Notes under the pieces: generated by a model
The model's input: only the letters and a program-made list of their open reading frames with translations
The model's database searches: none
What the model was told of the DNA's origin: nothing
From: a bacterium UBA2219
GTDB taxonomy: Bacteria; Desulfobacterota; Deferrimicrobia; Deferrimicrobiales; Deferrimicrobiaceae
Direction of reading: 5' to 3'
DNA length: 16,959 nt
Assembly (NCBI GenBank): GCA_002327765.1
Contig: DCUH01000040.1
Span: 1-16,959, forward strand
Shown: positions 7,267-13,540 of the stretch, piece after piece
Layout of the letters: each line of letters starts with the position of its first letter
Numbering within the stretch: position 1 is the stretch's first letter
Made by a program: the position numbers and the translations under genes

Positions 7267-8339
7267 CCCTTCCTCCCCGCAAGAAGCCGGATCTGCTCGA
7301 GGATCTCGTCGGGGGTGGGCACCGCGCACGGCTTCCCGAAGAAATGGATCCGCTCGTGATGCGGCGTGCTCCGGCGCACGTCCTCCACCATCTGGCCGGT
7401 GTTCATCTCGACGACCAGCACTTTCTGCACGCCCGAGGCCATGTCCCGCACCTGTTCCTCCGGGAAGGGGAACAGCGTGATCGGGCGGAGCATCCCGACC
7501 TCGATCCCCTCCTTGCGCGCCGACTGGATCGAGGTCTTGGCGACGCGGGCCGCCGTCCCGAAGGCGACGATCCCGATCTTCGCCCCATCGAGCATGTACG
7601 GCTCGAAGCGGACCTCCTCCTCCCGGATCTTCCGGAACTTGTCCCGGAGCTTCCAGTTATGAACCTCGATCTCCCCGTCCTTGAGGAACATGGACTTGAT
7701 GTGCCGGGCCGCCCTCCCCCTGGCGCCGGTCAGCGCCCACGGTTTGTCCGGCACCGCGGGGACGTACGGCACCGGGTCGTACGGCTCCTTCATCTGCCCG
7801 ATGATCGCGTCTCCGAGGATCATGGCGGGGTTCCGGTACTTGTCGGCCAGGTCGAAGGCCAGCATCGTCAGGGAATACATCTCCTGGACCGAGTGCGGCG
7901 CCAGGCAGATGAGGTGCGCGTCCCCGTGACCGGCCACCTTGGTGGCCTGGAAGTAGTCTCCCTGCGACGGGGCGATGCCGCCCAGCCCCGGGCCCGAACG
8001 GGAGATGTTGACGATCACGGCCGGAAGCTGCGACCCGACCATGAAGGACAGCCCTTCCTGCATCAGCGAGATCCCGGGGCCGGAGGAGGAGGTCATGACC
8101 CGGTTCCCGGTCGAGGAGGTCCCCAGGATCATGTTGATCGTGGCGACCTCGCTCTCGGCCTGGAGGAAGGCCCCCCCGTGCTCCGCCATGTGCGCCGCCA
8201 TGTACTCGGGGATGTCGTTCTGCGGCGTGATGGGGTACCCGTAGTAGAAACGGCACCCCGCGGCGATCGCGCCGTGGCAGATTGCCTCGTTCCCCTTGGC
8301 GAGGACGCGTTTCGCCGCTCCCGCGGCCGGCGCGCTCAT
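7263..8339 (-). CDS. vorB: 2-oxoacid:ferredoxin oxidoreductase, alpha subunit (VorB, 3-methyl-2-oxobutanoate type)
   Basis: The alpha subunit carries the pyrimidine-binding half of the thiamine site and contributes to substrate choice. The 358-residue protein has YPITPQ at residues 35-40, QAESEVATINMILG at 60-73, TSSSGPGISLMQEG at 83-96 and the long SQGDYFQATK / GHGD stretch at 125-140. This pattern is what I know from proteins annotated as VorB (2-ketoisovalerate:ferredoxin oxidoreductase), more than from pyruvate enzymes, which are longer and often fused. A 2-oxoglutarate enzyme has similar subunit organisation and remains an alternative. The start is ATG at 8339, overlapping the ferredoxin-subunit stop as ATGA. 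Branched-chain substrates would fit the acyl-CoA oxidation genes downstream, but this is inference. Confidence 0.9.
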   Translation of the reverse strand: MSAPAAGAAKRVLAKGNEAICHGAIAAGCRFYYGYPITPQNDIPEYMAAHMAEHGGAFLQAESEVATINMILGTSSTGNRVMTSSSGPGISLMQEGLSFMVGSQLPAVIVNISRSGPGLGGIAPSQGDYFQATKVAGHGDAHLICLAPHSVQEMYSLTMLAFDLADKYRNPAMILGDAIIGQMKEPYDPVPYVPAVPDKPWALTGARGRAARHIKSMFLKDGEIEVHNWKLRDKFRKIREEEVRFEPYMLDGAKIGIVAFGTAARVAKTSIQSARKEGIEVGMLRPITLFPFPEEQVRDMASGVQKVLVVEMNTGQMVEDVRRSTPHHERIHFFGKPCAVPTPDEILEQIRLLAGRKG

Positions 8340-8545
8340 CGCCACACCCGGATGCAGACGTCGGGGCACGTCTCGGCGCAGAGGGCGCACCCCGTGCAAT
8401 CGTCCGGCCGGGCGAAAACCGCCGCCGTGTACCCCTGCCGGTTGATCTCCTTGCCCATCTCGATGCAGTTCTTCGGGCAGACCGGCACGCAGAGCTCGCA
8501 TGCCTTGCACCGCTCGAAGTCGATCTCTATGCGGCCCGTCGCCAT
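8336..8545 (-). CDS. 2-oxoacid:ferredoxin oxidoreductase, delta subunit (2x[4Fe-4S] ferredoxin-like)
   Basis: This 69-residue protein carries two [4Fe-4S] cluster motifs of the CxxCxxCxxxCP type: Cys13, 16, 19, 23 in RCKACELCVPVCP, and Cys50, 53, 56, 60 in DCTGCALCAETCP. Each motif is followed by one further Cys (27 and 64). The position directly before the alpha, beta and gamma genes identifies it as the delta subunit that relays electrons to external ferredoxin, rather than a free ferredoxin. The ATG at 8545 has AAGGA 7 bases upstream. It opens the ATGA-linked chain of four genes. The 48 bases before it, back to the glpX stop, show no clear promoter and no U-tract terminator, so transcription may continue from glpX. 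Confidence 0.94.
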   Translation of the reverse strand: MATGRIEIDFERCKACELCVPVCPKNCIEMGKEINRQGYTAAVFARPDDCTGCALCAETCPDVCIRVWR

Positions 8546-8593
8546 TCCCTTGTCCTTCCCTTCCCGGCGGCCCGTGCGTCCGCCCCTTCCGGA

Positions 8594-9550
8594 TTATTCG
8601 TACTTCGGCTTGAACTCGAAATAGTGCGTCGTGTCGATGATGCGGACGGTGCGCGACTTCGACCGCATGACGACCGACTGGGTCAGCGCACCGCCGCTGA
8701 AGAACCGGACGCCCTGCAGGTAGTCACCGAAGGTAACGCCGGTCGCCGCGAACATGACGTCGCTGCTCGCCAGGTCCTCGATGGTGTAGACGCGGTCGAG
8801 GTCGGTGACGCCCATCGTCTTGGCGCGTTCGATCTCTTCCTTGTTGCGGAACTTGAGTACGCCCTGCATGTCGCCGCCGATGCATTTCAGCGCCGCCGCC
8901 GCGAGCACGCCCTCGGGCGCCCCGCCGATCCCCATGAGGATGTCCACGCCGGATCCTTCCTTCGCCGTGGCGATCGCGCCCGCCACGTCGCCGTCGCCGA
9001 TCAGCTTGATGCGGGCGCCGGCCTCGCGGCACTCCCGGATCAACTCCTGGTGGCGCGGGCGGTCGAGGATGATCACGCAGAGGTCTTCCACGTAGACTTT
9101 CAGCGCCTTCGCCACGCTGCGCAGGTTATCCGTCGGGGAGGCCGTGATGTCGATGGCGCCGTGGGCCCGCGGGCCGACCGCGATCTTGTCCATGTAGGTG
9201 TCGGGGGCGTGGAGGAAACCGCCCTCCTCGGCGATCGCGATCACCGCGAGGGCGTTGTTCCCGCCGGACGCGACGATGCTGGTCCCTTCGAGCGGGTCCA
9301 CCGCGATGTCGACCCGGGGGACCTCGGCGGCACCGACCTCTTCGCCGATGTAGAGCATCGGGGCCTCGTCCCGCTCGCCCTCGCCGATCACCACCCGCCC
9401 CTTGAACTGGACGTAGTTCAAGGCTTTGCGCATCGCCGTGACCGCGGCCTGGTCCGCCGCGACGTTGTCGCCCCTCCCCATCAGCCTCGCCGCCGCCAGC
9501 GCGGCCGCTTCCGTCACGCGGACCACTTCCAACGCCAGGTTTCTTTCCAT
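8594..9550 (-). CDS. glpX: class II fructose-1,6-bisphosphatase
   Basis: GlpX hydrolyses fructose-1,6-bisphosphate to fructose-6-phosphate, the committed step of gluconeogenesis, in the cytoplasm. The 318-residue protein is of family length. The metal and catalytic residues known from E. coli GlpX are all in the same positions: Asp33 (AAD), Glu57 (GEGERDEAPM), Asp85 and Glu88 (VDPLEGT) and Glu213 (GGAPEGVLAAAA). The phosphate-binding run EGTSIVASGGNNA is at 88-100. The ATG at 9550 has AGGAGG 9 bases upstream and lies 27 bases after the apgM stop. Pairing with a phosphoglycerate mutase-family gene makes sense for sugar phosphate metabolism, although that neighbour may have another role. Some class II enzymes also act on sedoheptulose-1,7-bisphosphate. 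Confidence 0.96.
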   Translation of the reverse strand: MERNLALEVVRVTEAAALAAARLMGRGDNVAADQAAVTAMRKALNYVQFKGRVVIGEGERDEAPMLYIGEEVGAAEVPRVDIAVDPLEGTSIVASGGNNALAVIAIAEEGGFLHAPDTYMDKIAVGPRAHGAIDITASPTDNLRSVAKALKVYVEDLCVIILDRPRHQELIRECREAGARIKLIGDGDVAGAIATAKEGSGVDILMGIGGAPEGVLAAAALKCIGGDMQGVLKFRNKEEIERAKTMGVTDLDRVYTIEDLASSDVMFAATGVTFGDYLQGVRFFSGGALTQSVVMRSKSRTVRIIDTTHYFEFKPKYE

Positions 9551-9577
9551 TCGGGTCGCCCTCCTAAAGAAGTTTTT

Positions 9578-10783
9578 TCAGGTAAGCAGGTATTCGATCA
9601 AAAGCGTGCCTCTCTCCAGCATCTGACCGGCGGCCCGGGCATCCGCCTCGGTGTACCGGCTTCCCTGCTTCGTCGACAGCCCCGCCGGCGCGGGGTAGAA
9701 GACGAAGGGGACCGGCTCCTGGGCGTGCGTCCTCAAGGCGACCGGCGTCGGGTGGTCCGGCAGGAGCAGGACCCGCAGGTCGCCCTTCTCCCGCACCCGG
9801 CCGAGGATGGGGCCGAGCATCTCCGCGTCGATCCGCTCGATCGCCCGGATCTTCTCCTCGACGCTGCCGTTGTGCCCCGCCTCGTCCGGCGCCTCGACGT
9901 GGATCAGGACGAAGTCCTTCCGGTCGAGCTCTTTCAGGGCGTATTCGGCCTTGCCGCGGTAGTTCGTGTCGGTGTATCCGGTCGCGCCGGGGACCTCGAT
10001 CACCTCGAGCCCCGCGTAGATGCCGATCCCCTTGATGAGGTCCACCGCGGCGACCACCGATCCCGCCAGCCCGAACCGCTGCCGAAAGGTCGCCATGCGC
10101 GGCGCCTTCCCCTGGCCCCAGAGCCAGACCGAGTTCCCCGGAAGCTTCCCCTCCGCGACGCGCTTGCGGTTCACCGGGTGGTCGGCGAAGACCTCGCGGG
10201 ACGCTTCCATGACCGTCAGGAACAGCTCCGATCCCTCCCCTTTCGGGAGGTAGTCCGCGACCCTCTTCCCCATGATGTCGTGGGGCGGGGTGTTCTCCAC
10301 CGTGTCGATCCCGCCGGGCCAGACCATCAGGTGCCGGTAGGAGACGCCCGCGTGGAACCGCACGCCCTTCCCCTCCATCCGCTCCTGGAGCGAGGCGAGA
10401 AGCTGGGCCGACTCCGCGGTCGAGATGTGCCCCCCCGAGAAGTCCACCATCTCGGTGTCGGCCCCCTCGTTCCTGAGCGAGACGACGTTGCAGCGTACCG
10501 CGACGTCGTCGGACCCCAGCTCGATGCCCATGGAGGCGGCTTCGAGCGGCGAGCGCCCGGTGTATACGGCCGCCGGATCGTACCCGAGGATGGAGAGGTT
10601 CGACACGTCGCTTCCGGGGTACATCTCCTTCGGGACCACCTGGACCATGCCCAGCGCCCCGTTGGACGCCATGAAGTCCATGTTCGGCTTGACGGCCGCC
10701 TCGAGGGGGGTGCGGTTCCCGATCTCGCCGATCGGCCAGTCGGCCATGCCGTCCCCGATGAGGATGAGGTATTTGCTGCCCAA
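9578..10783 (-). CDS. apgM: archaeal-type 2,3-bisphosphoglycerate-independent phosphoglycerate mutase family protein (possible homoserine kinase)
   Basis: The family belongs to the alkaline phosphatase superfamily and interconverts 3- and 2-phosphoglycerate. The 401-residue protein has the metal-binding Asp11 in IGDGMAD, the active-site serine loop GSDVSNLSILGYDP (Ser61), Asp300 and His304 in APDEAGHNG, Asp343 and His344 in LLPDHPTP, and His353 in RTHAQEPVPF, so the two-metal site looks complete. The start is TTG at 10783, with AAAGGAG 6-7 bases upstream, 19 bases after the homoserine dehydrogenase stop. Members next to threonine genes are often proposed to act as homoserine kinase in bacteria lacking ThrB. 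That fits this context but cannot be told from the motifs. Confidence is high for family, open for function. Confidence 0.9.
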   Translation of the reverse strand: MGSKYLILIGDGMADWPIGEIGNRTPLEAAVKPNMDFMASNGALGMVQVVPKEMYPGSDVSNLSILGYDPAAVYTGRSPLEAASMGIELGSDDVAVRCNVVSLRNEGADTEMVDFSGGHISTAESAQLLASLQERMEGKGVRFHAGVSYRHLMVWPGGIDTVENTPPHDIMGKRVADYLPKGEGSELFLTVMEASREVFADHPVNRKRVAEGKLPGNSVWLWGQGKAPRMATFRQRFGLAGSVVAAVDLIKGIGIYAGLEVIEVPGATGYTDTNYRGKAEYALKELDRKDFVLIHVEAPDEAGHNGSVEEKIRAIERIDAEMLGPILGRVREKGDLRVLLLPDHPTPVALRTHAQEPVPFVFYPAPAGLSTKQGSRYTEADARAAGQMLERGTLLIEYLLT

Positions 10784-10802
10784 AGGTGGCTCCTTTATCG
10801 GG

Positions 10803-12122
10803 TTACAGGTTGTTCTCGATCCGGATCAGCCGGGTGCGGTCGAGGACGTCGGCCAGCTTGTCCACTTCCGCGAGGGCGGAGCGCATGCTGCTCTCCTTCG
10901 CCCGGTGGGTGACGATGTAGATGGGGACGGCGTTTCCCCCTCTCCCCTTCTGCAGGACGGAGGCGATGCTGATCGAGTGGCGACCCAGCACTCCCGCGAT
11001 GCGCGAAAGGACGCCCGGCCGGTCCATGACGAGGATCTTCAGGTAATATTCGCATTGCACCTCGTCGAAGGGTGCGATGCCCGTGATCATCTTCGGGTCG
11101 ACGAGGGAGAAGCCGCTGGGCGGGATGCGCCCCGAGGAACCGCGAAGCAGGTTCCTCGAGATCTCGATCACGTCGCTCACGACGGCCGATGCGGTGGGCA
11201 GCATTCCGGCCCCCTGCCCGTAGGACATGGACGCCCCGACGAAGTCCCCTTTCACGTAGACGGCGTTGTTCGCGCCGTCGACGGTGGCCAGCAGGTAGTG
11301 GGACGGGATCATCGTCGGGTGGACCCGCGCCTCGATGCCGGAGCTGCCCTCCTTGGCGATCGCCAGCAGCTTCACCGTGTACCCGAATTCCTTCGCGAAC
11401 GCGATGTCCTCGGGCGAGATGTCCCGGATCCCCTCGACGTAGATGTCCTTGAGGGACACCCGCCCGCCGGTGGCGAGCCAGACCAGGATCGCCAGCTTGT
11501 GGGCCGTGTCGATGCCGTCGACGTCGAACGACGGGTCGGCCTCCGCCAGCCCCGCCTTCTGGGCCTCGGCGAGCACCTCGGAGAACGCCCTCCCCTCCTT
11601 CGTCATGCGGGAGAGGATGTAGTTGCAGGTGCCGTTGATGATCCCGAAGATCCCGAGGATCCGGTTCGCCGCGAGCCCCTCCTTCATCGTGCGGATGATG
11701 GGGATGCCGCCGCCGACGCTCGCCTCGAAGCCGATATCGACGCCCTTTTCGGCCACCGCATGCATGATCTCGGGCCCGCATTCCGCCAGGAGCGCCTTGT
11801 TCGCCGTGACGACCGACTTGCCGTTCCGGATCGCCTCCAGGAGGAACTCCTTCGCCGCCCCCGTGCCGCCGATCAGCTCGACGACGATCTGGACGTTCGG
11901 ATCCCGCGCGACCTGCATGCCGTCGCCGACCAGCATCCCTTCCGGGAGCTTCACGCCGCGGTCGCGCTTCGTGTCGGCGTCCGCGACGCGGACCAGCTTC
12001 ACGGGAACCCCCACGCGCTTGCGAAGCTGCTCCGCGTTCTCGAGGAGCAGCTTCACCGTGCCCGTGCCCACGGTCCCGAAGCCGATCACCCCGACGCCGA
12101 TTTCTTTAAGCGGCTGGCTCAT
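10803..12122 (-). CDS. hom: homoserine dehydrogenase with C-terminal ACT domain
   Basis: This enzyme reduces aspartate semialdehyde to homoserine, the branch point to threonine and methionine. The 439-residue protein has the N-terminal Rossmann motif GVIGFGTVGTG at residues 11-21, Lys109 in VVTANKALLAECG, and the catalytic segment DPSFDVDGIDTAHKLAIL (from 197) with Asp205 and Lys209. The middle INGTCNYIL segment at 162-170 is also typical. Residues 358-437 form an ACT domain (LKILVMDRPGVLSRIAGVLG), implying feedback control, normally by threonine. The start is ATG at 12122, overlapping the aminotransferase stop as ATGA. It is a monofunctional enzyme with no fused aspartokinase. The next gene downstream is the apgM-type enzyme. 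Confidence 0.96.
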   Translation of the reverse strand: MSQPLKEIGVGVIGFGTVGTGTVKLLLENAEQLRKRVGVPVKLVRVADADTKRDRGVKLPEGMLVGDGMQVARDPNVQIVVELIGGTGAAKEFLLEAIRNGKSVVTANKALLAECGPEIMHAVAEKGVDIGFEASVGGGIPIIRTMKEGLAANRILGIFGIINGTCNYILSRMTKEGRAFSEVLAEAQKAGLAEADPSFDVDGIDTAHKLAILVWLATGGRVSLKDIYVEGIRDISPEDIAFAKEFGYTVKLLAIAKEGSSGIEARVHPTMIPSHYLLATVDGANNAVYVKGDFVGASMSYGQGAGMLPTASAVVSDVIEISRNLLRGSSGRIPPSGFSLVDPKMITGIAPFDEVQCEYYLKILVMDRPGVLSRIAGVLGRHSISIASVLQKGRGGNAVPIYIVTHRAKESSMRSALAEVDKLADVLDRTRLIRIENNL

Positions 12123-13315
12123 TTCGCCCTCCCGCGGGCGGGCGACTGGAGCATCGTCTTCACCCCCCGGATCGCCTGGCGTATCCGGTGCTCGTTCTCG
12201 CACAGCGCGAACCTCACGTATCCCTCCCCGTGCTCGCCGAAGCCGACCCCCGGGGAGACGGCCACCTTGGCGCGCAGCAGCATCTGCTTCGAGAATTCCA
12301 GCGACCCCATCGCGTCGAACGGCGCGGGGATGGGGGCCCACACGAACATCGTCCCTTTCGGCTTCGCGATGTCCCAACCGATCCGCCCGAACCCGTCGAC
12401 GAGGCAGTCCCGCCGCTTCCGGTACACCTCCACCGCCTCGTCCACGACGCGCTGGGGGCCGTTGAGCGCCACGGTGGCGGCGATCTGGATCGCCTGGAAC
12501 ATGCCGTAGTCGAGGTAGCTCTTGATCCGCGTCAGCGCCCCGACCATCTGCCGGTTCCCCACGACGAACCCGACGCGCCAGCCGGCCATCGAGTACCCCT
12601 TCGACATCGAGTAGAGCTCGACCGCCACGTCCTTCGCCCCCGGTACCTGGAGGATGGAGGGCGCCTTGTACCCGTCGAAGACGAGGTCCGCATAGGCCAG
12701 GTCGTGGATCAGCAGGATATCGTTCTCCTTCGCGAAGGCGACGACCCGCTTGAGGAAATCGAGGTCCACCACTTCCGTCGTGGGGTTGTGGGGGAAGGAG
12801 ATGATCAGCATCTTGGGGCGCGGCCACAGCGTCTTCATCGCCCGCTCGACGCGGTCCATGAAATCGTCCACCCCGTCGATCAGGGGGATCGACCGGACGT
12901 CCGCCCCCGCGATGATCACCGAATAGGTGTGGATCGGGTAGGTGGGGCTCGGCACGAGCGCGATATCGCCCGGCCCCATGGTGGCCAGGACCAGGTGCGC
13001 CAGCCCCTCCTTCGCCCCGATCGTGGCGATCGCCTCGGTTTCCGGGTCGAGCTCGACGCCGAATTTCCGCTTGTACCAGTTGCAGATGGCCAGCCGCAGC
13101 TTCGGGATGCCCCGGGAAGCTGAATACCGGTGGTTTTTCGGCAACCTGGCAGCTTCCGTAAGCTTTTCGACGATGTGCTTCGGGGTGGGAAGGTCCGGGT
13201 TCCCCATCCCGAGGTCGATGATGTCCTCCCCCGCGTGCCGCAGCTTCGATTTCAGTTCCGTCACGGTCGCGAAGACGTACGGGGGAAGTCTCTGGATTCG
13301 CGGGAATTCCTGCAT
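12119..13315 (-). CDS. alaC: alanine transaminase (AlaC-type class I/II aminotransferase)
   Basis: This is a pyridoxal-phosphate enzyme of fold type I. The 398-residue protein opens with RIQRLPPYVFATVTELK and EDIIDLGMGNPD, which closely follow E. coli AlaC, an alanine-forming transaminase. Other visible motifs are SASRGIPKLR (65-74), SPTYPIHTYS (123-132), Asp205 and Tyr208 in HDLAYAD, the PLP-binding Lys239 in SMSKGYSMAGWRVG, and the carboxylate-binding Arg368 in VRFALCEN. The ATG at 13315 has AGGAG 7 bases upstream and is the first gene after the promoter at 13344-13372. It shares an ATGA overlap with hom. A role in aspartate-family synthesis, for example as an aspartate or LL-diaminopimelate transaminase, is an alternative, but the AlaC match is stronger. 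Confidence 0.9.
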   Translation of the reverse strand: MQEFPRIQRLPPYVFATVTELKSKLRHAGEDIIDLGMGNPDLPTPKHIVEKLTEAARLPKNHRYSASRGIPKLRLAICNWYKRKFGVELDPETEAIATIGAKEGLAHLVLATMGPGDIALVPSPTYPIHTYSVIIAGADVRSIPLIDGVDDFMDRVERAMKTLWPRPKMLIISFPHNPTTEVVDLDFLKRVVAFAKENDILLIHDLAYADLVFDGYKAPSILQVPGAKDVAVELYSMSKGYSMAGWRVGFVVGNRQMVGALTRIKSYLDYGMFQAIQIAATVALNGPQRVVDEAVEVYRKRRDCLVDGFGRIGWDIAKPKGTMFVWAPIPAPFDAMGSLEFSKQMLLRAKVAVSPGVGFGEHGEGYVRFALCENEHRIRQAIRGVKTMLQSPARGRAK

Positions 13316-13343
13316 CGGGGTCTCCTGGAAAGTGTAAACAAGT

Positions 13344-13372
13344 ATTTTATTGGTTGACGGGCTTCAAGTCAA
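13344..13372 (-). promoter_or_regulatory. predicted sigma-70 promoter of the alaC-hom-apgM-glpX transcript
   Basis: On the minus strand a -35 box TTGACT (13372-13367) and a -10 box TAAAAT (13349-13344) are separated by exactly 17 bases, a near-consensus vegetative promoter. The expected start of transcription is near 13337, leaving an untranslated leader of about 22 bases containing the AGGAG of alaC. The AT-rich stretch stands out against GC-rich surroundings. The arms TTGAC and GTCAA, 9 bases apart (13354-13372), form a short inverted repeat over the -35 box and spacer that could bind a regulator; that part is weak. The same promoter may also feed the genes further downstream. Confidence 0.75.
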
Positions 13373-13411
13373 TTTCCGCCGCTCAGGACGCGAATCCGGT
13401 TCTCGGGAACG

Positions 13412-13426
13412 AAATATCTGATATTT
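13412..13426. repeat. 15-bp perfect palindrome, possible operator
   Basis: The sequence AAATATC-T-GATATTT is a perfect inverted repeat of two 7-base arms about a single central base. It lies 40 bases upstream of the -35 box of the alaC promoter, in an AT-rich patch. The dyad size fits a dimeric helix-turn-helix binding site, but one copy alone does not prove function. Nothing in the window names the protein that would bind it. Confidence 0.45.
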
Positions 13427-13540
13427 TACGCGCAAACGGCCAAGGACCCGCAGAAATCGATTCCCGGGGGGGGTACTACGACCTCCTGTTCCGGAGCGTA
13501 TCGGCAGGATACGAGCTCAGGTGCGACGGACTCGCCAGGC

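Larger units (their letters stand above)
13316..13540. other. intergenic region between recG and alaC
   Basis: This 225-base gap, the longest in the window, holds the alaC promoter, the 15-bp palindrome, a run of eight Gs around 13465-13472, and a 6-bp-stem hairpin at 13497-13513 (CGTATC, 5-base loop, GATACG) some 28 bases past the recG stop. The hairpin has no U-tract, so I do not call it a terminator. I see no small open reading frame with a Shine-Dalgarno and no RNA gene here. Confidence 0.7.

Noticed and set aside
8546..8593. GC-rich inverted repeat (GGCGG...CCGCC) between glpX and the delta-subunit gene as a terminator or operator
   Set aside because: The stem is 5 bp with a 9-base loop and no U-tract; such matches are expected by chance in GC-rich DNA.
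13497..13513. Hairpin downstream of recG as a rho-independent terminator
   Set aside because: The stem is only 6 bp and no U-tract follows it on the minus strand.
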